NCBI GenBank assembly: GCA_963712065.1
Contig: CAVQGM010000002.1
Coordinates: forward strand, 806,001-870,000
Origin: CAVQGM01 sp963712065
Lineage (GTDB): Bacteria > Actinomycetota > Acidimicrobiia > Acidimicrobiales > Acidimicrobilacustridaceae
Length of the DNA: 64,000 nt
Direction of reading: 5' to 3'
Numbering within the stretch: position 1 is the stretch's first letter; each line of letters opens with the position of its first letter. Positions 51,328 through 60,889 of the stretch are shown in pieces. The notes under the pieces are model-generated. The model was given only the letters and a program-made list of their open reading frames with translations, was not told the origin of the DNA and searched no databases. Both the position numbers and the translations under genes were made by a program.

Positions 51328-52398
51328 ATGACGAACGGCTCCCACGGTCGCGCCCAGCTCGTCGGCACCGGCCTGATCGGCGGGTCGATCGGGCTCGCCC
51401 TGCGGGCGCAGGGATGGCACGTCACCGGTCGCGACCGCGACGTGGCGTGCGCCGAGCGGGCCCTCGCCCTCGGTGCGCTCGACGTCGTCGGCGACGATCC
51501 CGACGCCGACCTCACCGTCGTGGCCACCCCGGTCGGGGCCATCGCCGACGAGGTGCGGGCGGCCCTCGAGCACACCTCGGGGCTCGTGACCGACGTCGGG
51601 TCGGTCAAGGGCCCGCTCGTCGCGCTGATGGCCGACCCCCGGTACGTCGGCGGTCATCCCATGGCCGGTTCCGAGCAGGAGGGCGTCGACGGCGCCCGAG
51701 CCGACCTGTTCGAGGGCGCGACCTGGGTGCTCACCCCGGTCGAGACCACCGACGACGTGGCCCTGGCGACCGTCCGGTCGATCGTGTCATCGCTCGGTGC
51801 CGACGCGGTGTCGATCCCGCCCGAACGCCACGACGAGATGGTCGCCGTCGTGTCGCACGTGCCCCACCTGACCGCCGCCACCCTCATGCGCCTGGCCGAG
51901 GAGCGCAGCGCCGAGCACCGCGCCCTGCTGCGCCTCGCCGCCGGCGGGTTCCGCGACATGACCCGCATCGCCGCCGGCCACCCCGGCATCTGGCCCGACA
52001 TCTGCGACGAGAACCGCACCGCCATCCTGGGCGAGCTCGACCGGCTCGTCGATGCCCTCGGCCAGATCCGCGAGGTCGTCGCCGGCCGGGACCGCGACAC
52101 CCTGGTCGCCATCCTCGAGCAGGCCCGGGCCGCCCGCACCGCGCTGCCCGCCCGCTTCGGCCGGCCCGACGAGCTCGTCGAGGTCCGGGTGCCGATCCCC
52201 GACCGGAAGGGCGAGCTGGCCCGCATCTTCACCCTCGCCACCGATCTCGACGTCAGCGTCGCCGACGTGGAGATCGCCCATTCGGCCGAGAGCCAACAGG
52301 GCGTGCTCATCCTGCTCGTCGAGGCGGGCCTCGGCGACCGCCTGGTCACCGGGCTGCAGGCCGAGGGCTACCGGCCGTCCCGCCACGCGCTGCCATGA
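51328..52398 (+). CDS. tyrA: Prephenate dehydrogenase with C-terminal ACT domain
   Basis: Oxidative decarboxylation of prephenate on the tyrosine branch. 356 residues from the ATG at 51328. Rossmann opening LVGTGLIGGSIGLALRAQGW, then VTDVGSVKGPLV, GGHPMAGSEQEGVDGARADL and the alpha-helical domain with VVSHVPHLTAATLM. From about residue 280 an ACT-like domain (EVRVPIPDRKGELARIFTLA) could bind tyrosine for feedback control. Overlaps aroA by 4 bases. Confidence 0.93.
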   Translation: MTNGSHGRAQLVGTGLIGGSIGLALRAQGWHVTGRDRDVACAERALALGALDVVGDDPDADLTVVATPVGAIADEVRAALEHTSGLVTDVGSVKGPLVALMADPRYVGGHPMAGSEQEGVDGARADLFEGATWVLTPVETTDDVALATVRSIVSSLGADAVSIPPERHDEMVAVVSHVPHLTAATLMRLAEERSAEHRALLRLAAGGFRDMTRIAAGHPGIWPDICDENRTAILGELDRLVDALGQIREVVAGRDRDTLVAILEQARAARTALPARFGRPDELVEVRVPIPDRKGELARIFTLATDLDVSVADVEIAHSAESQQGVLILLVEAGLGDRLVTGLQAEGYRPSRHALP

Positions 52399-53780
52399 GC
52401 CCGCCTCCGGTTGCCGGCCACCTCGACGATCCGTTCCCGATCCGCCCCCTCGAGCGGCCGCCCGACACCACCGTGGCGCTGCCGGGCTCGAAGAGCCTGA
52501 CCAACCGCGCCCTCGCCGCCGCCGGCCTGGCCGAGGGCCGCAGCGTCCTGCACGGCGCCCTCCTGGCCGACGACACCGAGGCGATGCTCGGCTGCCTGCA
52601 CCGGCTCGGCATCGGGGTCGACGTCGACCTCGCCGAGCCGTCGATCTCGGTCCAGGGGAGCGCGGGGCGACTGACGACCCCGCCGGTCACGCTCGACGCG
52701 CGCCTGTCCGGCACGACCTCGCGCTTCGTGCTCCCGATGCTCGGGCTCGGGGCCGAGCCCTACCGCCTCGACGGCGCCGCCGGGCTCCGGGCCCGGCCCA
52801 TGGGCGAGTCGATCGCCGCCCTGCGAGCGCTCGGCGCCCGCGTCGACGAGGAAGGCGAGCGCGGGCACCTGCCGGTCGTGGTCACCGGCCCGATCACCGC
52901 CACCGAGGGGGGCGTGCTCCGCGTGCGGGGCGACGTGTCGAGCCAGTTCCTCTCGGGGGTGCTGCTGGCGGCGCCGGCCATGCCCGAGGGGCTGACCATC
53001 GCGGTGGACGGGCCGCTGGTGTCGGTGCCCTACGTCGAGATGACCCTCGCGGTGATGCGGCGGTTCGGGGTCGCCGTCGTCCGACCGTCCGCCGACGTCT
53101 ACCAGGTGCCCCACGCCCGCTACCGGGCCGACGAGGTCGTCATCGAGCCCGACGCCAGCGCCGCCTCCTACGCCTTCGCGGCGGCGGCCATCACCGGTGG
53201 CCGGGTCCGGGTCGAGGGGCTCTCGACGGCGAGCCTGCAGGGCGACGTGCGGTTCGTCGACGTGCTCGAGGCCATGGGGGCCGAGGTGCGCAGGGAGGAC
53301 GACGCCGTCGAGGTGCGCGGCACCGGGAGGCTGCACGGGGTCGACGTCGACCTGCGCGACCTGTCCGACACCGCCCAGACCCTCGCCGTCGCCGCCGTGT
53401 TCGCCGACGGCCCCACCACGGTGCGGGGGATCGGCTTCATCCGGGCCAAGGAGACCGACCGCGTGGCCGCCGTCGTCAGCGAGCTGCGGCGGTGCGGCGT
53501 CGACGCGGACGAGACCGACGACGGCTTCGTCGTGCGTCCCGGCATCCCCCGGCCCGCGGTGGTCCAGACCTACGACGACCATCGCATGGCCATGAGCTTC
53601 GCCCTCCTCGGCCTGCGGGCGCCCGGCATCGAGATCGCCGACCCCGGTTGCGTGGCCAAGACCTTCCCCGGGTACTTCGCCATGCTCGACGGGCTCCGCG
53701 CCCACGACGACGACGGGGCGTCCGACGACGGGGCGCACGACGACGACGGGGCGCCCGACCCGCCACCCGCGAGCCGATAG
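52395..53780 (+). CDS. aroA: 3-phosphoshikimate 1-carboxyvinyltransferase (EPSP synthase)
   Basis: Shikimate pathway, phosphoenolpyruvate transfer to shikimate 3-phosphate. 461 residues from the ATG at 52395. LPGSKSLTNRALAAAGLAEG near residue 30, the LSGTTSRFVLPML segment and the C-terminal RAKETDRVAA and YDDHRMAMSFALL motifs are intact. The last 25 residues are an extra acidic tail with a repeated DDDGA unit (53700-53765), not part of the fold. Its stop codon lies inside the cmk -10. Confidence 0.95.
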   Translation: MSPPPVAGHLDDPFPIRPLERPPDTTVALPGSKSLTNRALAAAGLAEGRSVLHGALLADDTEAMLGCLHRLGIGVDVDLAEPSISVQGSAGRLTTPPVTLDARLSGTTSRFVLPMLGLGAEPYRLDGAAGLRARPMGESIAALRALGARVDEEGERGHLPVVVTGPITATEGGVLRVRGDVSSQFLSGVLLAAPAMPEGLTIAVDGPLVSVPYVEMTLAVMRRFGVAVVRPSADVYQVPHARYRADEVVIEPDASAASYAFAAAAITGGRVRVEGLSTASLQGDVRFVDVLEAMGAEVRREDDAVEVRGTGRLHGVDVDLRDLSDTAQTLAVAAVFADGPTTVRGIGFIRAKETDRVAAVVSELRRCGVDADETDDGFVVRPGIPRPAVVQTYDDHRMAMSFALLGLRAPGIEIADPGCVAKTFPGYFAMLDGLRAHDDDGASDDGAHDDDGAPDPPPASR

Positions 53781-53792
53781 GGTGCCCTTCCC
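53778..53792 (+). promoter_or_regulatory. cmk -10 element overlapping the aroA stop
   Basis: TAGGGT at 53778-53783 includes the TAG stop of aroA and lies 9 bases before the GTG of cmk, implying an internal leaderless start in addition to read-through. Confidence 0.4.
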
Positions 53793-54473
53793 GTGAAGGT
53801 CATCGCGATCGACGGGCCGGCGGGATCGGGCAAGTCCACCGTCGCCAAGGCGCTCGCAGCCCGGGTCGGGCTGCCCTATCTCGACACCGGAGCGATGTAC
53901 CGGTCGGTGACCTTCGCGGCCATGCGGCGCGGCGTCGACCCCGACGAGGTCGGCCCGGTCGCCCACCTCGCCCGCGAGTTCGACCTCGAGATGGACGAGG
54001 ACGGCACCGTCCGCGTCGACGGCGCCGACGCGACCATCGAGATCCGGGGCCCCGAGGTGACCCGGGCGGTGAGCGTCGTGGCCGCCAACCCCGGCGTGCG
54101 CGAGGAGATGCGCCGGCGGCAACGGGAGTGGGCCGCCGACCACGGCGGAGGGGTGATGGAGGGCCGGGACATCGGCACCGTCGTCTTCCCCGAGGCGGTG
54201 CTCAAGGTGTACCTGGACGCCCAGCCCGAGGTGCGGGCGGCCCGCCGGTCGAAGGAGGTCACCGACCTCGACTACGAGGTCGTGGCCGCCGACCTCGCCC
54301 GGCGCGACGCCCTCGACCAGGGACGGGAGGACTCGCCGCTGCGCGAGGCGACCGACGCCTACGTGGTCGACACCAGCGACCTCGGCATCGACGAGATCGT
54401 CGACACGATCCTCGCCCGGCTCGACGCCCTCGCCGTCGCCGACGACCGCGCCGGGGAGGAAGGTCCGGCGTGA
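53793..54473 (+). CDS. cmk: Cytidylate kinase
   Basis: Phosphorylates CMP/dCMP. 226 residues. P-loop IDGPAGSGKSTVAKALA near residue 7, then LPYLDTGAMYRSVTFAAM, the CMP-binding insert with EGRDIGTVVFPEAVLKVYLD near 127 and RRSKEVTDLDYEVV. Overlaps plsC by 4 bases. Confidence 0.95.
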   Translation: MKVIAIDGPAGSGKSTVAKALAARVGLPYLDTGAMYRSVTFAAMRRGVDPDEVGPVAHLAREFDLEMDEDGTVRVDGADATIEIRGPEVTRAVSVVAANPGVREEMRRRQREWAADHGGGVMEGRDIGTVVFPEAVLKVYLDAQPEVRAARRSKEVTDLDYEVVAADLARRDALDQGREDSPLREATDAYVVDTSDLGIDEIVDTILARLDALAVADDRAGEEGPA

Positions 54474-55189
54474 GCACGCCCGAGCTCCACATCCCCGAGG
54501 GGCACCAGAAGGGCGAGGTCATGTCGAGGACGCAGGGCGTCCTGTACTCCATCGTCCGCGGCGCGCTGGCCGGCGCCACGAAGCTCTGGTTCCGGGTCGA
54601 GATCCGCGACGGCCACCTCATCCCGGCCGAGGGGCCGTTCATCATCTCGCCGTCGCACCGCTCCAACCTCGACACCCCGCTGCTCGGCGTCATCACCAGG
54701 CGGAAGCTGCGGTACATGGGCAAGGAGTCGCTGTGGAAGAGCCGGTTCGGTGGGTGGTTCTTCACCACCCTCGGCGGGTTCCCGGTGCAGCGAGGCAGCG
54801 CCGACCGCGAGGCCATGCGGGCGGCCATCACCGTGCTCGAGCGGGGCGAGCCGCTGGTGATGTTCCCCGAGGGCACGCGCCAGCAGGGCCCGATCATCCA
54901 GCGCGAGCACATGCACGACGGGCCGGCCTACGTCGCCTGTCGCACCGGCGCCCCGATCGTCCCGGTCGGCATGGCCGGCACCGAGGGGGCCATGCCGAAG
55001 GGCTCGAGGTTCATCCGCCCGGTGAAGGTCGTGATGGTGGTGCGCCCACCGATCCACCCGCCGGCCACCGGTGAGCGCGGCAGGGTGCCGCGCCGGGTCG
55101 TGCGGGAGCTCAGCGAGCAGCTCCGCGACGAGATCCAGGTCGCGTTCGACGAGGCCCGCGCCCTCGCCGGCTATCCCGACGGCTACTGA
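54470..55189 (+). CDS. plsC: 1-acyl-sn-glycerol-3-phosphate acyltransferase (PlsC family)
   Basis: Membrane phospholipid synthesis, making phosphatidic acid. 239 residues from a GTG at 54470 with GGGGAGGAAGG upstream. The catalytic HX4D motif is SHRSNLDTP near residue 60, followed by GGFPVQRGSADREA and FPEGTRQQG near 138. The cmk-plsC-ispH neighbourhood is common in Gram-positive bacteria. Confidence 0.92.
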   Translation: MSTPELHIPEGHQKGEVMSRTQGVLYSIVRGALAGATKLWFRVEIRDGHLIPAEGPFIISPSHRSNLDTPLLGVITRRKLRYMGKESLWKSRFGGWFFTTLGGFPVQRGSADREAMRAAITVLERGEPLVMFPEGTRQQGPIIQREHMHDGPAYVACRTGAPIVPVGMAGTEGAMPKGSRFIRPVKVVMVVRPPIHPPATGERGRVPRRVVRELSEQLRDEIQVAFDEARALAGYPDGY

Positions 55190-55219
55190 GCCGGCGGTCG
55201 ACCGGTTCGGCCCGGGCGG

Positions 55220-55777
55220 CTACATCGAACGGGGTCTGGCGGTGAGCTCGCGCACCAGCGGCTCGAAGTGCTCGAGCGGCAGCGTGTCGTAGTCGGGGTC
55301 GAACGCCGTCTGGTCCCACTCGTCGGCGAACTGCGCCGCCAGGTCGAACCACGGCTCGCCCCGGTACTGCTCGCGGGCGTCGGGGTCGGCACCGAAGTGC
55401 TGGTAGTAGTGACGACCCTGGAAGTCCTGGTGGTGCTTGATGGCGCGGTACACCTCGTCGCGCACGTAGGGCTTGATCATCTCGGCGGCGATGGCCGGGT
55501 GGTTGGGCACGCTGATGGCCTTGCCCGCGTCGTGCAACAGCGACGCGAACACCAGCTCGGGGTCGGCCCCGGCTCGCTCGGCCCGGGTGGCCGTCTGCAG
55601 CGAGTGCGTGAGCTGGTCGGTGGCGAAGCCGTCGGTGATCTCGGCGAGCGACGACACCAGGTCGAGCATGCGGTCGGCGACCCGGCCCTGGTTCTTCGAC
55701 GTCTCGGTGCCGATGACCGCCCACTGCTCGGCGGTCGAGTGGTCCATGCGGGTGAAGGTGGAGGCCATGGCCGCCAT
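55220..55777 (-). CDS. HD-domain protein
   Basis: 185 residues from the ATG at 55777 (an ATG at 55768 is equally possible). HD motif ASLLHDAGKAISVPNHPAIA near residue 83, and a second metal-ligand stretch RAIKHHQDFQGRHYYQHFGA. Phosphohydrolase fold; substrate unknown. It sits between plsC (convergent) and ispH (upstream on the same strand, 43 bases away). Confidence 0.82.
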   Translation of the reverse strand: MAAMASTFTRMDHSTAEQWAVIGTETSKNQGRVADRMLDLVSSLAEITDGFATDQLTHSLQTATRAERAGADPELVFASLLHDAGKAISVPNHPAIAAEMIKPYVRDEVYRAIKHHQDFQGRHYYQHFGADPDAREQYRGEPWFDLAAQFADEWDQTAFDPDYDTLPLEHFEPLVRELTARPRSM

Positions 55778-55819
55778 TGTGGCCCGGACGCGCCCCGACG
55801 GTGCGGTCGTCCGCCCGGG

Positions 55820-56893
55820 TCAGGTGAGGGCGGCGAGCACGTCGCTCGCCTGCACGAGCCGGTCGTCGGCGTCGGGGCGGGCGTCGAGCGGGCCGCCGAG
55901 GCCGAAGGTGGCGAACAGGTCGACGGCGTCGATCAGCTCGCGGAGGGCCCGGGGCGGGGGGAAGTACTCGTCCTCCTCGGTGACCCGCACCTCCTCGATG
56001 CCCCGTCGGGGGGCGAGTCGGGCGAGCACGGCGTCGACCAGCTCCTCGGGCGCCGACGCGCCGGCGGTGACCCCGACCGTGCCCGCCAGGTCGGTGGGCA
56101 CCTCCTCGGCACCGTTGACCCGGTAGACGCGTTCGCAACCCGCCTCGCGCGCCAGGCGCTCGAGGGCCCGGGTGTTGGAGGAGTTGGCCGAGCCGATGAC
56201 GACGAAGGCGTCGCAGTCGGGCGCGATCTGCATCAGGGCCGACTGGCGGTTGGTGGTGGCGAAGCAGAGATCGGACCGACCCGGGACCCACAGCTCGGGG
56301 TAGCGCCGGCGGGTGGCGTCGAGCACGTCGGCCCAGTCGCGGTGGCTGAGCGTCGTCTGGGCGAGCAGCGCGACCGGCTGGTCGAACTCGGGGAGCGACG
56401 CGACCTCGTCGGTGGACTCGACCCGGTGGATCGCCTGCGGGGCGACGGCCATGGTGCCGACCGCCTCCTCGTGGCCCTCGTGGCCGACGTAGACGATCTG
56501 GTAGCCCTTGCCGGCCCGCACCTTCACCTCGTGGTGGACCTTGGTGACGAGGGGGCAGACGGCGTCGACGACGTAGCCGCCCGCCGCCGCGGCGGCGGCC
56601 ACGACCTCGGGCGCCGACCCGTGGGCCGACAGCATCACCGGACGACCGGGGGGCACCTCGGCGATGTCGTCGACGAACACCACCCCGAGCTCGCGGAAGC
56701 GCTCGACGACCTTCTGGTTGTGCACGATCTCGTGGTAGCAGTACACGGGCGGCTCGAAGGCCCGCACCATCCAGGCCAGCGCCTTGATCGCCATCTCCAC
56801 GCCGGCGCAGAAGCCGCGCGGGGCGGCGAGCAGCACCCGGTCGACCTGGGACGCGACGGGCGACGAGGTGGGGGAGGAGCGCTCGTCGGGCAC
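55820..56893 (-). CDS. ispH: 4-hydroxy-3-methylbut-2-enyl diphosphate reductase
   Basis: Last step of the MEP isoprenoid pathway, an iron-sulfur enzyme. 357 residues from a GTG at 56893, 6 bases after TAGCCT (leaderless). The cluster cysteines are in PRGFCAGVEMAI, DAVCPLVTKVHHEV and DLCFATTNRQSA; VYCYHEIVHNQKVVERF and GSANSSNTRAL bind substrate. Divergent from the radical-SAM gene across 57 bases with two facing -10 elements. Confidence 0.96.
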   Translation of the reverse strand: MPDERSSPTSSPVASQVDRVLLAAPRGFCAGVEMAIKALAWMVRAFEPPVYCYHEIVHNQKVVERFRELGVVFVDDIAEVPPGRPVMLSAHGSAPEVVAAAAAAGGYVVDAVCPLVTKVHHEVKVRAGKGYQIVYVGHEGHEEAVGTMAVAPQAIHRVESTDEVASLPEFDQPVALLAQTTLSHRDWADVLDATRRRYPELWVPGRSDLCFATTNRQSALMQIAPDCDAFVVIGSANSSNTRALERLAREAGCERVYRVNGAEEVPTDLAGTVGVTAGASAPEELVDAVLARLAPRRGIEEVRVTEEDEYFPPPRALRELIDAVDLFATFGLGGPLDARPDADDRLVQASDVLAALT

Positions 56894-56950
56894 CGCCTCA
56901 GGCTACCGGCGGCGGGGAGCGGGGAGCCCCGCCCGGTAGCCTTCACCACC

Positions 56951-58369
56951 ATGTCCGCTCCTCGAGTCGTCGCCGTCGCGCCCGCGTCGCCGGCGGCGCG
57001 CGCCGGCCTCACCGTCGGCGACGAGATCGTGGCCCTCAACGGCGAGACCCCTCGCGACGTCATCCGGTACCAGCTGCTGGCCGACGAGGCCGAGCTCACC
57101 CTCGACGTGCGACGGGGCGGCCTCGAGCTCACCCTCGACGTGGCCAAGCGGGAGGGCGAGGCCCTCGGCGCCGAGGTGCACGCCGCCGTGTTCGACCAGG
57201 TGCAGACGTGCGACAACCACTGCGAGTTCTGCTTCATCTACCAGCTGCCCCCGGGCCTGCGACGCAGCCTGTACCTGAAGGACGACGACTACCGCCTGTC
57301 GTTCCTGTACGGGAACTTCACCACGCTCACCCGCTTCACCGAGGCCGACCTCGAGCGGGTGGTCACCGAGGGCCTGTCGCCCCTCAACGTCAGCATCCAC
57401 GCCACCGACCCCGACGTGCGGGCCGAGATGCTGCGCAACCGGCGGGGTGCCACCAGCCTGCGCTGGCTGCGGGCGCTGCTCGACCACGGCGTCGACGTCC
57501 ACGGCCAGATCGTCGTGTGCCCGGGGGTCAACGACGGCGCCGTGCTCGACGACACCCTCGCCGGCGTGCTCGACCGCTTCCCGGAGCTGGCCAGCGTCTG
57601 CGTGGTGCCGCTCGGGGTCAGCCGCTTCAACCGCGAGGATCGCATGCGGCCCCACACCCCCGACGAGGCCCGGGCCGTCGTCGAGGCGGTGCACGACTGG
57701 CAGGAGGTGTTCCACCGGGTGCTCGGACACCGGGTCGCGTTCGCCGCCGACGAGTACTACCTGCTCGCCGGGCTGCCGTTCCCGGACGCCGACGCCTACG
57801 AGGGGTTCCCGATGCACGAGGACGGCATCGGCATGGCCCGCACCTTCGAAGCGCGAGTTCGCCGGGCGGGTGGGCGAGCCGACCGGACCGCAGTCGGGCT
57901 TCTTCGCCTGGGTCGACGGCGCGCCGGCCGAGGGCTACCGGGCGCCCCGAACCGTCGCTGCGGTGGTCGGCCCACGCGGCACGGCCGCGGGTCGGGTGGT
58001 GCGGCGCGCCCGCCGCGACGCACCCGTCGGCGTGCTCACCGCGCCCTACGGCGCGCAGGTGCTGGCCCCACTGCTCGCCGCCCATCCTCGGGACGACGTG
58101 CGGATCGTCGAGGTGCCCAACCGGTTCTTCGGCGGCAACATCGGCGTGACCGGCCTGATGGTGGGCGAGGACCTCGCCCGCGGTGCTGGCCGCCGAGCCC
58201 GAGGGCCACCGCTACCTGCTGCCCGACGTGTGCCTGTCGGGTGGGCGGTTCCTCGACGGCACCAGCGCCCGCGGAGCTGCCCCGCCCGGTCGAGGTCGTG
58301 GCCACCGACGGGATCGCCCTGCGCGCCGCGCTCGAGGCGTCCGAACGGCACGGCGGAGGAAGGCGCTGA
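56951..58369 (+). CDS. DUF512/PDZ radical SAM-type protein (three single-base insertions)
   Basis: N-terminal PDZ-like domain (VAPASPAARAGLTVGDEIVA), then the three-cysteine cluster motif CDNHCEFCFIYQLP near residue 92 and a radical SAM core (NVSIHATDPDVRAEMLRNRR, QIVVCPGVNDGAVLDDTL), then DUF512. The frame breaks near 57847, 58182 and 58272; three extra bases cancel out, so the stop at 58369 is right but residues about 300-440 are read out of frame. Corrected, it is 471 residues. Start ATG is 8 bases after TAGCCT. Function of the family is unknown; it is usually found next to der. Confidence 0.85.
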   Translation: MSAPRVVAVAPASPAARAGLTVGDEIVALNGETPRDVIRYQLLADEAELTLDVRRGGLELTLDVAKREGEALGAEVHAAVFDQVQTCDNHCEFCFIYQLPPGLRRSLYLKDDDYRLSFLYGNFTTLTRFTEADLERVVTEGLSPLNVSIHATDPDVRAEMLRNRRGATSLRWLRALLDHGVDVHGQIVVCPGVNDGAVLDDTLAGVLDRFPELASVCVVPLGVSRFNREDRMRPHTPDEARAVVEAVHDWQEVFHRVLGHRVAFAADEYYLLAGLPFPDADAYEGFPMHEDGIGMARTFEARVRRAGGRADRTAVGLLRLGRRRAGRGLPGAPNRRCGGRPTRHGRGSGGAARPPRRTRRRAHRALRRAGAGPTARRPSSGRRADRRGAQPVLRRQHRRDRPDGGRGPRPRCWPPSPRATATCCPTCACRVGGSSTAPAPAELPRPVEVVATDGIALRAALEASERHGGGRR

Positions 58370-58370
58370 C

Positions 58371-59694
58371 ATGGCCGACCTGCCCATCGTCGCCGTCGTC
58401 GGTCGCCCCAACGTGGGCAAGTCGACGCTGTTCAACCGGATCCTCGGTCGTCGCGAGGCGATCGTCGAGGAGAAGCCGGGGGTCACCCGCGACCGAAAGG
58501 AGCTCGAGGCCGAGTGGCAGGGCCATCGGTTCCTGCTCGTCGACACCGGTGGGTGGTTGCCCGGCGGCTCCAGCCTCGACGAGAAGGTGAGCCGGCAGAG
58601 CGAACGGGCGGTCGACGAGGCCGACGTGGTCCTGTTCGTGGTCGACGCCACCGTCGGCATCACCGAGGAGGACGCACGCGTCGCCGACCTGCTCCGCCAG
58701 CGCGACCGGCCGACGCTGCTCGTGGCCAACAAGGTCGACGACACGAACCGCGAGGCGGCGATCTGGGAGTTCGTGGGGCTCGGCCTCGGCGACCCGATGC
58801 CCGTCAGCGCCCTCCACGGGCGTGGCACCGGCGACCTGCTCGACGCGCTGGTGGGTCACCTGCCCGAGCCACCGTCCGACGGCGACGTCGCCCAGGGCAG
58901 ACCCGGCGACGATGCCGACCGGCCGTTCTCGGTCGCGCTGGTCGGCCGCCCCAACGTGGGCAAGTCGACGTTGTTCAACCGCCTGATCGGCGAGGAGCGC
59001 GCGGTGGTGCACGACATGCCCGGCACCACCCGCGACACGGTCGACACGATCGTCGAGACACCGACGACGGCCCGGTGCGCTTCGTCGACACGGCGGGCAT
59101 GCGGCGCAAGAGCCGCATCGACGAGGGCACCGAGTACTACTCGCTGGTGCGGGCCCTCCAGGCCATCGACCAGGCCGACGTCGCCCTGCTGGTGATCGAC
59201 GCCACCGAAGCGCGTCACCCACCAGGACCAGCGCCTGGCCGAGCGCATCGACGCCGCCGGCTGTCCGATCGTCGTGTTGCTCAACAAGTGGGAGCTGCTC
59301 GACACCGAGGCCCGTGACGCCCTCAGCCACCAGCTCGGCCGCAAGCTCGCCTTCCTCGGCGACGCGCCGGTGCTGCGCATCAGCGCCCTCACCGGCAAGG
59401 GCGTGAACCGGCTGCTGCCGGCGCTGGCCGCCACCATCGACGACTACCACCGGCGCGTCCCCACCCGCGAGGTGAACCACGTCATCCGCGAGGCGCAGTC
59501 GGCCCAGCCGGCGCCCGCACGGGGCCCGGGTGCTCTACGCCACCCAGGGCGCGGTCGACCCGCCCACCTTCACCCTGTTCGCCAACCGGGAGCTCCCGGC
59601 CACCTACCTGCGCTACCTCGAGCGACGGCTGCGGGAGGCGTTCGACCTGGGCGCCACGCCCATCAAGCTGCGGGTGCGGCGCCGGACCTCCTGA
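58371..59694 (+). CDS. der: GTPase Der/EngA (frameshifted)
   Basis: Ribosome-assembly GTPase with two G domains. P-loops GRPNVGKSTLFNR at 58398 and again at 58944, FLLVDTGGW and FVDTAGMRRKSRIDEG switch II regions, NKVDD and NKWEL G4 motifs. The frame breaks near 59057 (one base missing, or two extra), 59210 (extra A) and 59512 (extra G); corrected length about 440 residues with a KH-like C-terminus ending LRVRR. The gene is essential in other bacteria, so the breaks are probably sequence errors. Ribosome binding site GGAGGAAGG. Confidence 0.88.
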
Positions 59695-59764
59695 GCCGGG
59701 CGGATGTCACCGTCCGCGACGGTGTTCGCGCGGCAGGTGATCTTCACCGATCCGCAACACGGTG

Positions 59765-59781
59765 GTGGCCCCTGGGGCCAC
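59765..59781 (+). promoter_or_regulatory. Perfect palindrome upstream of the phosphatase -10
   Basis: GTGGCCCC-T-GGGGCCAC, 17 bases, immediately before TAGCAT (59782-59787). A symmetrical site covering the spacer of a promoter is a likely operator for a dimeric regulator. Confidence 0.45.
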
Positions 59782-59797
59782 TAGCATCGCGGCCACC

Positions 59798-60876
59798 ATG
59801 GACCAGCCCATCCTGGCCCTCGTGTCCCTCGGCTGCGTGGCCGCCGCCGCGGTCTGGGGCCGCTCGGCGCGCTACCGCCAGAAGCTCGTGCGTCGCCTCG
59901 AGCAGGAATCGGGCGACGCCGACCTCAAGGCCCTCGCCCACTCCGACTTCCGCAAGGACCTCCACACGACGGTCCTCTACGGCGTGCTCGCCCTCGCCAG
60001 CGCGGTGGCCGCGTTCAGCTCGACCACCAGCGGCGTGCTCGTCCTGCTCCTGGTGCTGGTGCCCGTCGGCCTGTCCCTCGCCTTCGGTCGCAACTTCATC
60101 ACCGAGGCCCGGCTCGAGCACAGCCGCTCCGAGCTCGAGCGCCGGGCCCAGGAGGTCCTCGTGCAGGAGGAGCTGGCCCCCCGCCGCTGGGCCGCCCGCC
60201 TCGCCCCCGAGGAGCTCGGCCGACTTCACCGGCTTCGAGCTCGGTCGCGTCTACCAGGCCGGCTCGGGCCTCATGGCCGGCGACTTCTACGACGTGTTCC
60301 GCATCTCGCCGACGCGCCTCGGCGCCGTCATCGGCGACGTGGCGGGCCACGGCATCGAGCCCGCCATCACCGCCTTCCAGGCCAAGTACCTGCTGCGGGT
60401 GTTCCTCCGCCAGTTCCGCGACCCGGCCCAGGCGCTCGAGGAGCTCAACACCCAGATGTCGGCCATCGGCCGCAGCGAGGAGTTCATCTCGCTTGTGCGT
60501 GGTCGTCTTCGACACCGAGGCGGGCACCCTGCGGTACGCGTCGGCCGGGCACCCGGCGGCGTGGCTGTGGCACGAGCGCGAGGTGCGCCCGCTGCGGGCC
60601 ACCGGTCCGCTGCTGATGCTCGACCCGACGGCCACCTACTACAGCCGCGAGATCCCGCTCGAGCCCAACGACCTGTGCCTCGTGTACACCGACGGCCTGT
60701 CGGAGGTGCGCAGCGGCGGTCAGCTGTTCGGCGAGGAGCGCATCGCCAACACGCTGCGGCGTGACCCCGGCGTGGCGCCCGACGTACTGTGCAAGTCCCT
60801 GCTCGAGGCGGCCCGTGACTTCTCGAGCGGCCCGATCACCGATGACGTCGCCATCCTCGCCATCCGCCGGGTCTGA
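59798..60876 (+). CDS. Membrane SpoIIE-type (PP2C) phosphatase (two single-base insertions)
   Basis: Two or three N-terminal hydrophobic segments (ILALVSLGCVAAAAVWG; VLYGVLALASAVAAFSS; GVLVLLLVLVPVGLSLAF), a short coiled linker, then a PPM/SpoIIE domain: GSGLMAGDFYDVF, VIGDVAGHGIEPAITA, YASAGHPAAWLW, LVYTDGLSEVRSG and ITDDVAILAIRR. Such proteins dephosphorylate anti-sigma factor antagonists. Extra bases near 60221 and 60490 break the frame; without them it is 358 residues. Start ATG 10 bases after TAGCAT. Confidence 0.85.
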
Positions 60877-60889
60877 CGCCCCTCACCCG

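Noticed and set aside
57849..58271. Out-of-frame reading in the middle of the DUF512 gene as a separate protein or programmed frameshift
   Set aside because: Three independent one-base breaks with no slippery sequence, in a region where three further genes carry the same kind of error, argue for sequence error.
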